A stretch of 64,000 nt of DNA from Bradyrhizobium sp. CCBAU 051011 (GTDB lineage: Bacteria; Pseudomonadota; Alphaproteobacteria; Rhizobiales; Xanthobacteraceae): assembly GCF_009930815.1 (NCBI RefSeq), contig NZ_CP022222.1:8474501-8538500 (forward strand). Direction: 5' to 3'. Under the pieces are notes generated by a model, which worked only from the letters and a program-made list of their open reading frames with translations, made no database searches and was not told the origin of the DNA. The position numbers were made by a program, and so were the translations under genes. Shown here in pieces: positions 29,687-39,366 of the stretch. Position 1 is the stretch's first letter. Every line of letters starts with the position of its first letter.

Positions 29687-30825
29687 CACGCCCGCCTCAA
29701 CTGATCATCGCGAAACCGTCCATACGTCCAATGCGCGGCACAGGCGCCTTCCGATGAGACCATGCAGGATCCTATCGGGATTTCCGGCGTGCAGACGGTT
29801 CCGAACAGCTTGCAGTCGATCGGCCTCTTCACGCCGCGCAGGATGGCCCCGCACTCGCACGCCGGATTGTCGGCGACACGCACTTCGTGCATCGCGAAAC
29901 GCATCTCTGCATCGAATTGAGCGTAAGCCTGCTTTAGCTTCAGTCCGCTATGGGGGACGAGCCCGAGCCCGCGCCATTCGAACTGGTCACGCAGTTCGAA
30001 GATATCCGACACCTCTTCCTGGGCGCGCCGATTGCCTTCGCGCGTCACCCCACGGCTGTATTGGTTCTCCACCTCATATCGGCTTTCGTTCACCTGCCGC
30101 ACCAGCATCAGAATCGCCTGCATCATATCGAGCGGTTCGAATCCCCCGATCACGATCGGCTTGCCGAATTTTTCTGCGAGGACCTCGTAAGGCTTCGTGC
30201 CGATGATGGTGCTAACATGCGCAGGTCCAAGGAAGCCATCAATTTCAATCCGCCCGCCATTATGGATATCCTGACCCTCGAGAATGCTATGCATCGCGGC
30301 GGGAGTTAGCACGTGATTGCAGAACACACTAACATTCTTCAGCCATTTCTTCTCGGCAAGCCGGATCATCGCCGCTGTCGCCGGTGTCGTGGTCTCAAAT
30401 CCAATAGCGAAAAAGACCACCTCCCGGCTCGGCGCATGTTCGGCGATCCGTATCGCATCGAGCGTCGAGTAGACCATCCGTATGTCGGCGCCGTACGCCT
30501 TGGCGCTCAGCAGGGATTTTCCCTGCGAGCCGGGCACGCGCATCAAGTCGCCATAAATACAGAGAGTGACCTGCGGCAGCTCGGTGAGCCTGATCGCCAT
30601 GTCGATCCGGCTGGCGGGGAGAACACAGACGGGACAACCGGGCCCATGGATCATGCGAACATTCGCAGGCAGTATATCCTCCAGACCATAGCGGGAAATC
30701 GCATGCGTGTGTCCGCCGCAGAACTCCATGAACCGATATTCCCTTTGCGACTCGGCTTCGGCGGCAATCGCACGCGCGAGCCCCTGCGCGATGGTCTTGT
30801 CGCGAAATTCGTCGACATACTTCAT
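29686..30825 (-). CDS. hypD: Hydrogenase maturation protein HypD
   Basis: HypD is the Fe-S scaffold on which the Fe(CN)2CO moiety is assembled with HypC. At 379 residues it is the usual length. Conserved features include EFCGGHTHAISRYG, HGPGCPVCVLP, FFAIGFETTTPATA, CNHVLTPAAM, FLGPAHVSTIIG and the C-terminal Cys cluster (CECGAILRG, CKLFGTVCTP, GSCMVSSEGAC). It overlaps hypC upstream (ATGA) and hypE downstream. Confidence 0.95.
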   Translation of the reverse strand: MKYVDEFRDKTIAQGLARAIAAEAESQREYRFMEFCGGHTHAISRYGLEDILPANVRMIHGPGCPVCVLPASRIDMAIRLTELPQVTLCIYGDLMRVPGSQGKSLLSAKAYGADIRMVYSTLDAIRIAEHAPSREVVFFAIGFETTTPATAAMIRLAEKKWLKNVSVFCNHVLTPAAMHSILEGQDIHNGGRIEIDGFLGPAHVSTIIGTKPYEVLAEKFGKPIVIGGFEPLDMMQAILMLVRQVNESRYEVENQYSRGVTREGNRRAQEEVSDIFELRDQFEWRGLGLVPHSGLKLKQAYAQFDAEMRFAMHEVRVADNPACECGAILRGVKRPIDCKLFGTVCTPEIPIGSCMVSSEGACAAHWTYGRFRDDQLRRA

Positions 30826-31058
30826 GACTGGAGCTCCCGCCCCACGCTGCCTAGCTCCTGTAGGAGCTGCAGCGTGTGCTCGGCCTCCGCCGGGTCGATT
30901 CTAGCCAGGGCGTAGCCGACATGGACAAGGACGTAGTCCCCGACCGCGAGATCGTCGATGAGCGCAATCGATATCTCCTTCCTGATGCCGTCGATGGATA
31001 CGATGGCAAGGTCGTCGGGGAGAATCTTCGTGACCTCAGCTGGTACCGAGAGACACAT
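30822..31058 (-). CDS. hypC: Hydrogenase maturation chaperone HypC
   Basis: This 78-residue chaperone carries the Fe(CN)2CO unit from HypD to the large subunit. The N-terminal MCLSVP supplies the essential Cys2. VGDYVLVHVGYALARID is the family's C-terminal signature. It follows hypF after one base and overlaps hypD. The paralogue hupF lies in the upstream half of the cluster. Confidence 0.95.
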   Translation of the reverse strand: MCLSVPAEVTKILPDDLAIVSIDGIRKEISIALIDDLAVGDYVLVHVGYALARIDPAEAEHTLQLLQELGSVGRELQS

Positions 31059-31059
31059 A

Positions 31060-33327
31060 TCAGGCTATTCCTTCCAGGACTGACGGTCGTTCTGCAATCT
31101 GCAGAGCGGCGATCCAGGCTTGTCCGAGGCTCAAGCCACCGTCATTGGGCGGAACCTGCTGTGGGAGCAGCGGAGTGAGGCCGGCCGCAATGCAACCCCG
31201 CTGGATTTCTTCCACTAGTACCGCGTTCAGGAAGCAGCCGCCGCTCAGAACGACGGTGGCAACGCCAGTTGTCCGGGCCGCGCGCGCGACCCAGTCAACG
31301 CAGGCCGCGGCAAACGTGCCATGAAACAGCCCGGCTCCCTCCGTGGCGCCGACGTTGTCTGCAATCAAGCGCGCAAACAGCGGGCGAAAGGACAGCACGT
31401 GGCCATCGATCATCCAGCCCGCTTCAAGCACCGCAGTCCGCCGCACACGCGCCTCTAGCTTCATCGCGGCTTCGCCCTCATAGCTCTGCAAAGTCGCGAT
31501 CCCCAGCAGCGCCGCTGCTGCGTCGAACAGCCGGCCCGCGCTGGTCGTAGTCGTCACGCTGGGTTGATCGAGCAATGACGGCAGACGTTCGGCCTGCGGC
31601 TGTGCTGCAAAGCGCAGCCCGATTTCGTTTTTCCGCCCCAGCAAGTGAAATATTGCGCTCGCCATGCGCCAAGGCTCGCGGGCTGCGCGATCTCCGCCAG
31701 GCATTTGCAAGGGCGCGAGATGCCCGATCCTTCGAAACCCGGCACCTTCGCACAACAATAGCTCGCCACCCCAGTTGCCGCCGTCGGAGCCATAACCATA
31801 GCCGTCGAGGAGAAGGGCGAGCGTAGGCCGCCCAAGGCCATGCTCCGCGATGACGGCGGCAGCGTGCGCGTGGTGATGCTGGACAGCGACCAGTGCGCGG
31901 CCGCTTGCTTCCGCAAATCGGGTGGTCGCCATGTTGGGATGCAGATCATGGGCAATGACGACAGGATCGATGTCGAGGGTCGATGTGAGGTGCCGGATCG
32001 TCTCCTCAAAGAATCGGATGCCTTCAGCCGTATCGAGATCGCCGATGTGCTGGGAGACGAAGGCCTCACTGCCCCGTGTAACCGTGATGGTCGATTTCAA
32101 CGCGCCGCCTACGGCGAGCACGGGCAGCACAGACCTCGCAAGCCGGATCGGTTCGGGAACATAGCCGCGGGCGCGACGAATGAATTGACGCCGCCCCGCC
32201 ACCACCGCCACCACGGAATCATCGGCGCGCGTCAGAATATCGCGATCATGGGTCACAATAAGATCGGCGATGCCCGCGAGCCGCCGCAGCGCCTCCGCGT
32301 TGTCGATCGGGAGCGGTTCGCCGCCGGGATTAGCACTGGTGCTGACAATGACCGGACCTTCAACCCCATCCCATGCACCTGTCGAACGAAGCGCATGGAA
32401 GATGAGGTGATGCAACGGGGCCACCGGCAGCATGATGCCTACGCGCGACAGGCCGGGGGCTATCGCCGGCGCCAGATTGTTGCGCGACGGCAGGAGAACG
32501 ATCGGGCGGGCGATGGATTCGAGCAGTGGGAGCTCGGCGGCATTCGCCTCCGCAATCTCGCTGACCTGCTCTACGGAACCAACCATGACCGCGAACGGCT
32601 TCTGGTCGCGCTGCTTCTTCTTGCGCAAACGCTGCACGGCGTCATGGTTGCGAGCGTCGCAAAGCAACTGGTACCCGCCCACTCCCTTTATCGCGACGAT
32701 TTGGCCGCAGTCGATCGCCGCGGCAATATCGTTGATCCCATGACTGAGCCGAGGACCGCATGTCGGACAGGCAATCGCTTCCGCATGAAACCTGCGGCTC
32801 GCCGGATCGGCATATTCGCCCGCGCAGGCGGCACACATCGCAAACTCCCTCATCGCAGTGTTCCGGCGATCGTAGGGAAGCCGTTTGGCGATGGTATAGC
32901 GAGGGCCGCAATGAGAGCAGTTGATGAAGGGATAGAGGTAATATCGGCTGTTCGGGTCGAACAACTCATCAAGACATTGCTGGCATGTCGCGGTATCGGC
33001 GAGGATTCGGGTCGACACCCTCCCGTGTTCGCTGGCGCGGATCGAAAAGTCTTTCGCCGCAAGCGCGCCAATCTCCTGAACGGAGATGTGGTTGATCCGC
33101 GCCAATGGAGGCCTTTCGCGTGGCAAAGCGGCGACAAACTCGCACGTACGGTCGCCCTCAACCTCGATGATCACGCCATCGGGATCGTTGGCGACGAACC
33201 CGGTCAACCCATAGCGGGTAGCGAGACCATATACATAAGGACGAAAGCCGACACCCTGCACGGCGCCACTGATGCGCACCCGCAGCCGCGTTCCGCCGCG
33301 GATGATGGCGTCGCTGCTCGCGCTCAT
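31060..33327 (-). CDS. hypF: Carbamoyltransferase HypF
   Basis: HypF converts carbamoyl phosphate to a thiocarbamate on HypE, the first step of CN ligand synthesis. Domains in order are: acylphosphatase ([13 protein letters not shown]), two zinc-binding CxxC-x18-CxxC units ([10 protein letters not shown]...[10 protein letters not shown] and [10 protein letters not shown]...ACPTCGPRL), a YrdC-like domain, and a Kae1-like carbamoyltransferase domain with [16 protein letters not shown] and [10 protein letters not shown] take the ATG at 33327, overlapping the hypB stop (ATGA), giving 755 residues. A long open frame on the opposite strand is a codon-bias artefact. Confidence 0.95.
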   Translation of the reverse strand: MSASSDAIIRGGTRLRVRISGAVQGVGFRPYVYGLATRYGLTGFVANDPDGVIIEVEGDRTCEFVAALPRERPPLARINHISVQEIGALAAKDFSIRASEHGRVSTRILADTATCQQCLDELFDPNSRYYLYPFINCSHCGPRYTIAKRLPYDRRNTAMREFAMCAACAGEYADPASRRFHAEAIACPTCGPRLSHGINDIAAAIDCGQIVAIKGVGGYQLLCDARNHDAVQRLRKKKQRDQKPFAVMVGSVEQVSEIAEANAAELPLLESIARPIVLLPSRNNLAPAIAPGLSRVGIMLPVAPLHHLIFHALRSTGAWDGVEGPVIVSTSANPGGEPLPIDNAEALRRLAGIADLIVTHDRDILTRADDSVVAVVAGRRQFIRRARGYVPEPIRLARSVLPVLAVGGALKSTITVTRGSEAFVSQHIGDLDTAEGIRFFEETIRHLTSTLDIDPVVIAHDLHPNMATTRFAEASGRALVAVQHHHAHAAAVIAEHGLGRPTLALLLDGYGYGSDGGNWGGELLLCEGAGFRRIGHLAPLQMPGGDRAAREPWRMASAIFHLLGRKNEIGLRFAAQPQAERLPSLLDQPSVTTTTSAGRLFDAAAALLGIATLQSYEGEAAMKLEARVRRTAVLEAGWMIDGHVLSFRPLFARLIADNVGATEGAGLFHGTFAAACVDWVARAARTTGVATVVLSGGCFLNAVLVEEIQRGCIAAGLTPLLPQQVPPNDGGLSLGQAWIAALQIAERPSVLEGIA

Positions 33328-34283
33328 CGCGATGCGTCCTCGACGGGACTCCTCTGATGCGCAGCCTGTTTCCGGATCCAAGCGTAGAGCCCGACAAAGC
33401 CCTCGCCCGTACGCGCCGAAACCGTCAGCACCTCAATGTTCGGATTGACGCGTCTCGCATATTCGATGGTTTGGGCTAAATCGAAGTCGATCACCGGCGC
33501 CAGATCAATCTTGTTGATCAGCATCAGCGACGATGCGGCGAACATATCCGGATATTTGAGCGGCTTGTCTTCACCATCGGCGGTCGAGAACACCACGATC
33601 TTACAGGCCTCGCCGAGATCGAACGCCGCGGGACACACTAGATTCCCGACATTCTCGATGAAGAGAATACCGCCCTTGAGCGGCGGCAAGCGGCGATAAC
33701 CCTCGCCGACCATCGCAGCATCGAGATGGCAGCCCTTGCCGGTATTGATCTGGATTGCGGGCACGCCGGTTGCGCGAATGCGATCGGCATCGTTCGAGGT
33801 CTGCTGGTCGCCCTCGATGACACCAACCGGGCGGCTACCCTTGAGCTCGGAGACGGCGCGGACGAGCAGCGAGGTTTTGCCCGCGCCCGGACTGGAAACA
33901 AGGTTGAACACGAGCAGGTCATCGGCCAAAAAGCGCGCGCGGTTGTCGGCGGCGATCCTGTTGTTCTTGCCGAGGATATCGCGCTCGATCTGAATGGCTC
34001 GCTTGCTGCTCATACCCGCGATCTTCAAGCCGGCCGGGTCGGCGCCGCAATCCACAAGCGCCCCTCCGCGCTGAGCATGCTGACCGCTATGATCATGATG
34101 GGGACCATGGCCGTGGTAATGGTTGTGAGAATCATGCACCTTTTGACCGCAATGCATATGATCATGGTGGTGACCGTAGTGATCATGCGTATGATCATGG
34201 TGATCGCCCTGGGTTTGCGCACTTTGGGCGTTGGCGCGTTCGATGGAGGGCGTTCCTTCGCTACAGCCACATACAGTACACAT
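33324..34283 (-). CDS. hypB: Hydrogenase nickel incorporation GTPase HypB
   Basis: This GTPase delivers nickel to the hydrogenase precursor with HypA. The start chosen is MCTVCGCSE, whose CxxCGC motif is the high-affinity N-terminal Ni site, at an ATG overlapping the hypA stop (TAATG). The product has about 319 residues. Residues about 25-75 are extremely His-rich and likely store nickel. The GTPase core has [34 protein letters not shown] and NKID. Confidence 0.95.
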   Translation of the reverse strand: MCTVCGCSEGTPSIERANAQSAQTQGDHHDHTHDHYGHHHDHMHCGQKVHDSHNHYHGHGPHHDHSGQHAQRGGALVDCGADPAGLKIAGMSSKRAIQIERDILGKNNRIAADNRARFLADDLLVFNLVSSPGAGKTSLLVRAVSELKGSRPVGVIEGDQQTSNDADRIRATGVPAIQINTGKGCHLDAAMVGEGYRRLPPLKGGILFIENVGNLVCPAAFDLGEACKIVVFSTADGEDKPLKYPDMFAASSLMLINKIDLAPVIDFDLAQTIEYARRVNPNIEVLTVSARTGEGFVGLYAWIRKQAAHQRSPVEDASR

Positions 34284-34624
34284 TAGTCGACCTCCAGCTC
34301 TTTGACCCGCATCTCTTCGCCCGCGGTCACCTGCAGCTGATAGCTGCCGCAGCAGGGACACGGCTCATAGCGTTGCGCAATTTCAACGCTCCTCGAACAG
34401 GCCATGCACCAGGCGACACCAGGCAATTCGACGACCTCAATAACCGCGCCATTGGCGATGGTCCGCGCGGCAACGGCCGCAAAGCAGAACTTCATCGCTT
34501 CGGGAGCGACATGGCTCAGCGCCCCGATCTCCAGACACACGGTCTTCACGCTGGAAAACGATCGTCGGCGCGCCTCCTCCTCGACGATCTCGACGATACC
34601 CTCACAAAGCGCCATTTCATGCAT
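34283..34624 (-). CDS. hypA: Hydrogenase nickel incorporation protein HypA
   Basis: HypA is the metallochaperone that receives nickel and passes it to the large subunit together with HypB. The ATG chosen gives the mature N-terminus MHEMALCEG, with His2 as nickel ligand; an in-frame TTG two codons earlier is rejected. The zinc site is two CxxC pairs (CMAC and CPCC). The protein is 113 residues. It overlaps hupK upstream and hypB downstream. Confidence 0.95.
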   Translation of the reverse strand: MHEMALCEGIVEIVEEEARRRSFSSVKTVCLEIGALSHVAPEAMKFCFAAVAARTIANGAVIEVVELPGVAWCMACSRSVEIAQRYEPCPCCGSYQLQVTAGEEMRVKELEVD

Positions 34625-35711
34625 CGCCAATATCGCGAAAATTCAGAGTGAACCCAACGCAAGGGTCAAAGGATCCGACCATCGCGCGAACGGCACCCTG
34701 TGCCTGTGGTTTCGCGGCCAGCACCGCGCCTAGCAGGCTGCGGACCAGCGGTCCGCGCGCGTGGAAATTCCACTCGGTCGGGGCAAGAAATTCGAAGCTC
34801 GACAGCTGCCCCTGACGATCAAGCTCAACCGCGTGATAGAGACGTCCCCTGGCGCATTCGACCGCGGCCGCACCACGGCCCTGCCCCAGCCTGTAGCTTT
34901 CGATGATCCCATCCTCCGCTGTTTCAACATGAGCACCCAAGCGGAGCCAAGCGAGCAGCCGCAAGATTTCCGCAATCCTCGCCTTCAGCCGATCGGCCGG
35001 CCCCGACCGGCCTAGCGTGAGCTGATCACGCATCATTTGGCGTGCCCACGCACCTGTTTCGGGAATGCGGCCCTCAAGGTCGGGACAACGGCAAAATCCT
35101 GCATCATCCACGAGCCGTTCAATGACGTCGCGGTCGTCGGCAACCGACAAAAACGAGTGCTGCATCGGCGTTGCGTTCAACGCGTCTTCCTCGAGAGCCG
35201 CAACGCGAAGCGCTAGTGGGGTACCGAGCCTCGGCGCTCCGTCTTCGTTCGTTATGCCAAGCGCTGCCAGCGCAATCGCAACCCGCGCCATTGTTTCGCG
35301 TCGAACCTGGCCGCGGCTGGGCTCTGCGCTGCTGAGAAGTGCCGACACCTCCTCCATCAGGGCCCGGATCGCTGCGGCGCTCGTGGTATCCAGCGCGCAA
35401 TGCCCGACAAACAGGCCCCGCAGCAATTCCGCCAGCCGCTCGGCAACGACCATGGCGATACGATGCTGGTGCGTCGCAAGCCTGATGGTTTCGCCGCGCG
35501 CCGCCTCGATCGCGGACAGGAATGCCACCTGGTGCCCGGCGGCACACAACGAGAAGATTCGCGGCAGCACCTTGAGCATCAAAGTGGCCGGCTTGCCGGC
35601 GAACAGCCGCCCCAGTGGCGGCCGGACGCGCGGCAGAATCTCGACCGCGGCAATTGCGTCGCCAGCAAGCGATACGGTAACATCGATCTGGTTGCGGACG
35701 GCGAGGCTCAT
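34617..35711 (-). CDS. hupK: Hydrogenase accessory protein HupK
   Basis: HupK resembles the hydrogenase large subunit without its full set of nickel-ligating cysteines and is thought to act as an assembly scaffold. The 364-residue protein begins with the large-subunit-like LPRVRPPLGRLFAGKPA and ends with SFDPCVGFTLNF, a decayed version of the DPCxxC motif. It overlaps hupJ and hypA, so it belongs to the same transcript. Confidence 0.85.
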   Translation of the reverse strand: MSLAVRNQIDVTVSLAGDAIAAVEILPRVRPPLGRLFAGKPATLMLKVLPRIFSLCAAGHQVAFLSAIEAARGETIRLATHQHRIAMVVAERLAELLRGLFVGHCALDTTSAAAIRALMEEVSALLSSAEPSRGQVRRETMARVAIALAALGITNEDGAPRLGTPLALRVAALEEDALNATPMQHSFLSVADDRDVIERLVDDAGFCRCPDLEGRIPETGAWARQMMRDQLTLGRSGPADRLKARIAEILRLLAWLRLGAHVETAEDGIIESYRLGQGRGAAAVECARGRLYHAVELDRQGQLSSFEFLAPTEWNFHARGPLVRSLLGAVLAAKPQAQGAVRAMVGSFDPCVGFTLNFRDIGDA

Positions 35712-36244
35712 GCGCGCCGCTCCGTCAGTACACTGCGTAAGAAATGCCGGCGGTCGATCGAACCAGGTCGCGCATCGGGACCATGTAACGCCGCGCGGTT
35801 GGCCGGCGACATCAGCGCCGCGAGTGCTGCTTCGGCGGTGGCGCGCGCGGACGTCATGTGCTCGAACTCAAGCATCGGCGAGAACAGTGAGTAGCTCGCG
35901 ATCAAGCCCACGGGCGCCAGCTCACCGACGGTGAATTCGATCTGGCCGGCCGGAAATCGCAAGCGCAGGTTCGATCCCGGGCTCGGAGAGGATTGGGAAG
36001 CGCCGTCGCGAATGGGTGTGACCACGTTCATGAACCAGGGCGTGACCATCATGCCGACGACCCTGCCCTCGCGCGCGCGAAAGCCGATCGCTTCGATGCT
36101 CAAGACCTCGTTGAAGATCGGCAGGTGGCGCATGGTACGATCGGCGATATCCCGATAGGCTGCCGCGAGCCTCTCGCCCCACGCCGACGCATCAGCGTGC
36201 AAGCTCCTGCAGGAACGCTGTTCGCAGTCAGGCGTCATCTTCAA
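35708..36244 (-). CDS. hupJ: Hydrogenase assembly protein HupJ
   Basis: This 178-residue member of the HupJ/HybE family helps assemble the hydrogenase subunits. The core VVGMMVTPWFMNVV...RLRFPAGQIEF, then GLIASYSLFSPMLEF, is the family signature. It starts inside the end of hupI and overlaps hupK by four bases. Confidence 0.85.
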   Translation of the reverse strand: MKMTPDCEQRSCRSLHADASAWGERLAAAYRDIADRTMRHLPIFNEVLSIEAIGFRAREGRVVGMMVTPWFMNVVTPIRDGASQSSPSPGSNLRLRFPAGQIEFTVGELAPVGLIASYSLFSPMLEFEHMTSARATAEAALAALMSPANRAALHGPDARPGSIDRRHFLRSVLTERRA

Positions 36245-36443
36245 TCACCATGAACTTCGTTTTGGGCGCATCGCAGTTTGGACAACGCCGATTTTTGGGC
36301 AACCCGGCGAAAGGCGTTCCCGCTGCAATTTGCGTCGCCTCATCCCCCTCAGCCGGGTCGTAGACGATCCAACAGATGCCGCACTCCATGCGCGCGCCGT
36401 TTGCGATATCCTTCCGGACGCCAAAATTCTCGAAGCTCGTCAT
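36228..36443 (-). CDS. hupI: Rubredoxin HupI
   Basis: This is a 71-residue rubredoxin with two Cys pairs binding one iron: [14 protein letters not shown] and [11 protein letters not shown]. Known hup rubredoxins support hydrogenase maturation in air. The start is the ATG overlapping the hupH stop (ATGA). A shorter distance between the Cys pairs than expected was looked for and not seen. Confidence 0.9.
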   Translation of the reverse strand: MTSFENFGVRKDIANGARMECGICWIVYDPAEGDEATQIAAGTPFAGLPKNRRCPNCDAPKTKFMVIEDDA

Positions 36444-37312
36444 TCGAAGTAAGCTTTGATGATTTCTTGCAGGCGTTCGGCGGAAACCCAGAAATCTTCC
36501 TCGGCGGCCAACGCAGCCATTGGCACGCCGCCGACTTCCAGCGTATCCAGAATGATGCTGTCCATGGCATTGAAGAACTGCACCGACCAGACGTTCCGGA
36601 TGCCCGTCGCAAGCACTCGGCAAGTCCCATAGCCGCGCGAGATGAGCTGGATCGGACCGTTGCCGACGCTTTGCTGCAAAAACGCCAGGTCGACCGGGTT
36701 CATCGGCAGCAGGGTGAAGTTGATGATCTGCGAGCGCATGCCCGGCTGCCAGGCCATTGCCCGCTCACGGATTTCTGCGAGTACCGGCAGCACGTTCATC
36801 GCGCCGTCCGGTGCCGCGCCGATCAGAAGATCGCTCGACGTCAGGTCGGTTGCGGCGCGCCGCACGATTTCCGGGATCGCACCGACCTCGACATATTCGT
36901 GTGCCGCGTCGGTCTCGATGCGCACGCGCCAGATTCCCGCAAGTACCGATTCCTGGATTTGCGCCACGCGGCCACTCGGCAAAGCAACAACGCCGGAGAG
37001 CTCGCCCTCCCCGAGCACTTCGGCAATCAGCCTGCGCTCCAGATCGTTGAGATTTCCGATCCTGAACAGCTGCGTCGGCACATCGCTCTTCTGGCCAGCA
37101 ACGGCGGCCGCGACCGAATACAACAGCGCGATGGCATTCGGACAGTTCCTTGCCAGCTCGATGCCATTGAGCGCAGCGGGGTTCGCGAGCGCCCTCGCAC
37201 CCCCTAGCCCGCTATGGGCTGCGTCGAGACTTTCCGCGGCGATGGGAAACACGCTCATCGGCTGCTCGCATTTTCTCGGCGCTATCGGACGCGATCCGGA
37301 AACCTGTTTCAT
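36440..37312 (-). CDS. hupH: Hydrogenase accessory protein HupH
   Basis: This is a HupH/HyaF-type maturation factor. From the ATG at 37312 it has 290 residues, close to relatives; an earlier in-frame start would add 18 unlikely residues. Conserved stretches include [27 protein letters not shown]-like segments, and the C-terminal [20 protein letters not shown], which is diagnostic. It is the first gene after a gap where hupG is normally found, and a consensus -24/-12 promoter lies 250 bases upstream. Confidence 0.85.
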   Translation of the reverse strand: MKQVSGSRPIAPRKCEQPMSVFPIAAESLDAAHSGLGGARALANPAALNGIELARNCPNAIALLYSVAAAVAGQKSDVPTQLFRIGNLNDLERRLIAEVLGEGELSGVVALPSGRVAQIQESVLAGIWRVRIETDAAHEYVEVGAIPEIVRRAATDLTSSDLLIGAAPDGAMNVLPVLAEIRERAMAWQPGMRSQIINFTLLPMNPVDLAFLQQSVGNGPIQLISRGYGTCRVLATGIRNVWSVQFFNAMDSIILDTLEVGGVPMAALAAEEDFWVSAERLQEIIKAYFE

Positions 37313-37378
37313 GATACGAGGTCCCGTTTGTGTGCGGGGCTGGTGCTTATGTTCACGATGCGTCATTGGCGCGGGCGA

Positions 37379-37522
37379 TCAATGAGCTTCGAAATGCGGT
37401 CGATAGAGATCTCCCGGATCTTGGCGATCATGCCGAGTGTCTCGCGCTTGTGGGACGCTTGCGGTCCCCACCTCGAACAGACGGAGCCGCGTCAGATCAT
37501 GTTTCCCGGATTGAAAGTCCAT
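37379..37522 (-). CDS. Possible 47-residue ORF in the hupG position
   Basis: An ATG six bases after AGAGG opens a 47-codon frame (MDFQSGKHDLTRLRLFEVG...), preceded by a seven-codon mini-frame whose stop overlaps its ATG. It shows no resemblance to the HupG thioredoxin-like protein. It would be the first product of the transcript from the sigma-54 promoter at 37566. It may instead be untranslated leader. Confidence 0.25.
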   Translation of the reverse strand: MDFQSGKHDLTRLRLFEVGTASVPQARDTRHDRQDPGDLYRPHFEAH

Positions 37523-37565
37523 TAGCCGCCTCTTTGATAGTTCATGGTTTTGCTGGGTCAGGTGT

Positions 37566-37581
37566 AGCAAGGGACGTGCCA
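37566..37581 (-). promoter_or_regulatory. Sigma-54 (-24/-12) promoter upstream of hupH
   Basis: On the minus strand TGGCACGTCCCTTGCT fits TGGCAYG-N4-TTGCW completely. Transcription would start near 37554 and drive hupHIJK-hypABFCDE separately from hupSLCDF. No TGT-N10-ACA activator site was found within 200 bases upstream. Confidence 0.7.
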
Positions 37582-37722
37582 ATCGTTGCTCTTTCGCGAT
37601 TGCATTCCCGCTCGTATCAGCACCCGTCGAGATATTCCTCGTGAAGCTTGTTTCGGCTTCAAATTTGGTTTCCGCTGATATGGGCAAAGATTGGCAGGCA
37701 GTGACCGGCAGGCGGCGCCGGG

Positions 37723-38013
37723 CTAGCGCAGGTACTCGGGCAATTGCGGCTCTTGACCGATCAAGTCCGCAAAGAAACGATCACAATCGTGGCCATTGAG
37801 GGCCGCATCACGGCCCTCAAGAGCGTCCGCGATCAGCCGCGCTTCGTCGTCATCCAAGAGCCGCACCGCGGTATCGATATGGACAAGCACCTTGGCACCG
37901 AGAGGTGGCTCGGAGAGCAGCATGACTGAGACGCGCCGCTGTTCATCGCCATATTCGCAGAGCGCCGACATGCCGTCGGTCTCAATAATCGTCATTGGCA
38001 AGCCAAGGCACAT
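37723..38013 (-). CDS. hupF: Hydrogenase chaperone HupF (HypC paralogue)
   Basis: This 96-residue protein starts MCLGLP, supplying the conserved Cys2 of the HypC/HupF family, and contains LGAKVLVHIDTAVRLLDDDEA. HupF accompanies the large subunit during maturation under oxygen. The upstream in-frame codons belong to the hupD shadow, so the start at MCLG is secure. It is the last recognisable gene of the first hup unit. Confidence 0.9.
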   Translation of the reverse strand: MCLGLPMTIIETDGMSALCEYGDEQRRVSVMLLSEPPLGAKVLVHIDTAVRLLDDDEARLIADALEGRDAALNGHDCDRFFADLIGQEPQLPEYLR

Positions 38014-38029
38014 GGTAATCCGCGAGCCG

Positions 38030-38626
38030 CTAGATCGGCCGCGCCCTCCTCTCATAATTTGTATGGTCGATATCGTTCGCGAGCAGATGCTCCGAGTGCG
38101 GTAGCGGCGCCGTCCGCAGTTTTGCCGGAGAACCCCACTGCGCCAGCAGTTCGCAAGCCAGTTCGATCGCAGGCGCAATCTGAGTGCGCACCGGAGCCGT
38201 CAGCGGCCCGCCCCAATCGTCCAGATCAAGTGGCTGACAGCCGATTAGAGCGAGCTGTCGCGGGCAGTGGCCAAGCAGGTCGGCCGCACTTAAGACCTCC
38301 TGGAAGCCGGTCTGATGCAGGCTCACCTTCTTGGCGCCGGTGAATTTCGGCACCTCCTCGTCTCGCACGAGCTTCAAGTGCCCGGGCGCGAGTCCATAGT
38401 CGATGGCATCGAACGCGATCAGGCAATCGGCCTTTTCGAGAAAGTTGACGAGGTAGAGCCCCTGCGTGCCGCCATCGAGCATGGTGACATTGCTAGGGAC
38501 GGCGTAGCGGCGGTGGAACTGCTCCACCACGCGCACGCCGAACCCATCATCGGCCCACAGGATATTGCCGATGCCGAGCACCAGGATCTGTTTCGTGTTC
38601 TCCGGAGTTGGCAGCTGCATCGTCAA
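38030..38626 (-). CDS. hupD: Hydrogenase maturation protease HupD
   Basis: HupD is the endopeptidase that removes the C-terminal extension of HupL after nickel insertion. The LVLGIGNILWADDGFGVRV start carries the conserved acidic nickel ligand, and DGGTQGL and LHQTGFQEVL carry further ligands. It has 198 residues, normal length. It directly follows hupC. Confidence 0.95.
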   Translation of the reverse strand: MTMQLPTPENTKQILVLGIGNILWADDGFGVRVVEQFHRRYAVPSNVTMLDGGTQGLYLVNFLEKADCLIAFDAIDYGLAPGHLKLVRDEEVPKFTGAKKVSLHQTGFQEVLSAADLLGHCPRQLALIGCQPLDLDDWGGPLTAPVRTQIAPAIELACELLAQWGSPAKLRTAPLPHSEHLLANDIDHTNYERRARPI

Positions 38627-39355
38627 TCAATCGCGGAATTTGCGCTCGCCGAAAATGATCGACGAGACGATGCTCTGGCGCGACACGATATCTTCGCGAA
38701 CCGCGGTATAGATGTGAATGAGCGCAAACGTCACGATCATCCACAGGCCGAGATGATGCCAGGTGTGGACGTCCTGGCTGTTCGGCCTAATCGAAAACAC
38801 CCAGCCGAACAGCCTGTACTGCCAGCTGTCGTTGCCGGTGCCCTGCGCGTACAGTGCAAAGCCGGTGACGATCATGAACGCGGTCGCCAGCGTAAACATG
38901 AAGAACATCGCAAGCTGGGCCAGCGGATTGTGCGCGACGTATTTCTTTGGCTCGGCCGCAACGAAAGCGTACCAGCGAATCTCGTGCCACACCTCGCGCC
39001 AATAGCTCTTGCGCCAAAGCGGCACGTAGAAAATCTGCTTAGCATGGGGGTTGCCCACGAACGCCCAGTAAATGCGCAAGAGGAAGCCGAGCGTGAGCAC
39101 ATAGCCTGCGATGAAATGCACAAAACGGATATAGCCGAACAGAAAATTGTCGCCTGTCTCTCCGGGAATGGTCGGTATCCCATTGCCGATGAAATAACCG
39201 CTGAGGCCCAACACCAGAATTGCCGCGGCGTTGATCCAATGCCACAGCCGCACCGGCGCCTCGTAGACGTAGACGACTCCACGCTCGCTGCGGCCGGAGC
39301 GTACCGGGTCAACCGCGACAGTGGCAGTTAGCGCTTGCGGAGATTTGTCCAACAA
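38627..39355 (-). CDS. hupC: Hydrogenase cytochrome b subunit HupC
   Basis: This membrane di-haem cytochrome b anchors HupSL and passes electrons to quinone. Transmembrane segments are visible at AAILVLGLSGYFIG, VHFIAGYVLTLGFLLRIYWAF, LAMFFMFTLATAFMIVTGFALY and HHLGLWMIVTFALIHIYTAV. His ligands lie in RLWHWINA and WHHLG. The frame is open into hupL, but GGGGAGG precedes a TTG (39355) that begins LLDKSPQAL, which I take as the start, giving 242 residues. It lies between hupL and hupD. Confidence 0.9.
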   Translation of the reverse strand: MLDKSPQALTATVAVDPVRSGRSERGVVYVYEAPVRLWHWINAAAILVLGLSGYFIGNGIPTIPGETGDNFLFGYIRFVHFIAGYVLTLGFLLRIYWAFVGNPHAKQIFYVPLWRKSYWREVWHEIRWYAFVAAEPKKYVAHNPLAQLAMFFMFTLATAFMIVTGFALYAQGTGNDSWQYRLFGWVFSIRPNSQDVHTWHHLGLWMIVTFALIHIYTAVREDIVSRQSIVSSIIFGERKFRD

Positions 39356-39366
39356 TGCCGCCTCCC

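Noticed and set aside
31840..33357. A 505-codon open frame on the plus strand
   Set aside because: It is antisense to hypF, which has all its domains. The frame is a by-product of high GC content and codon bias.
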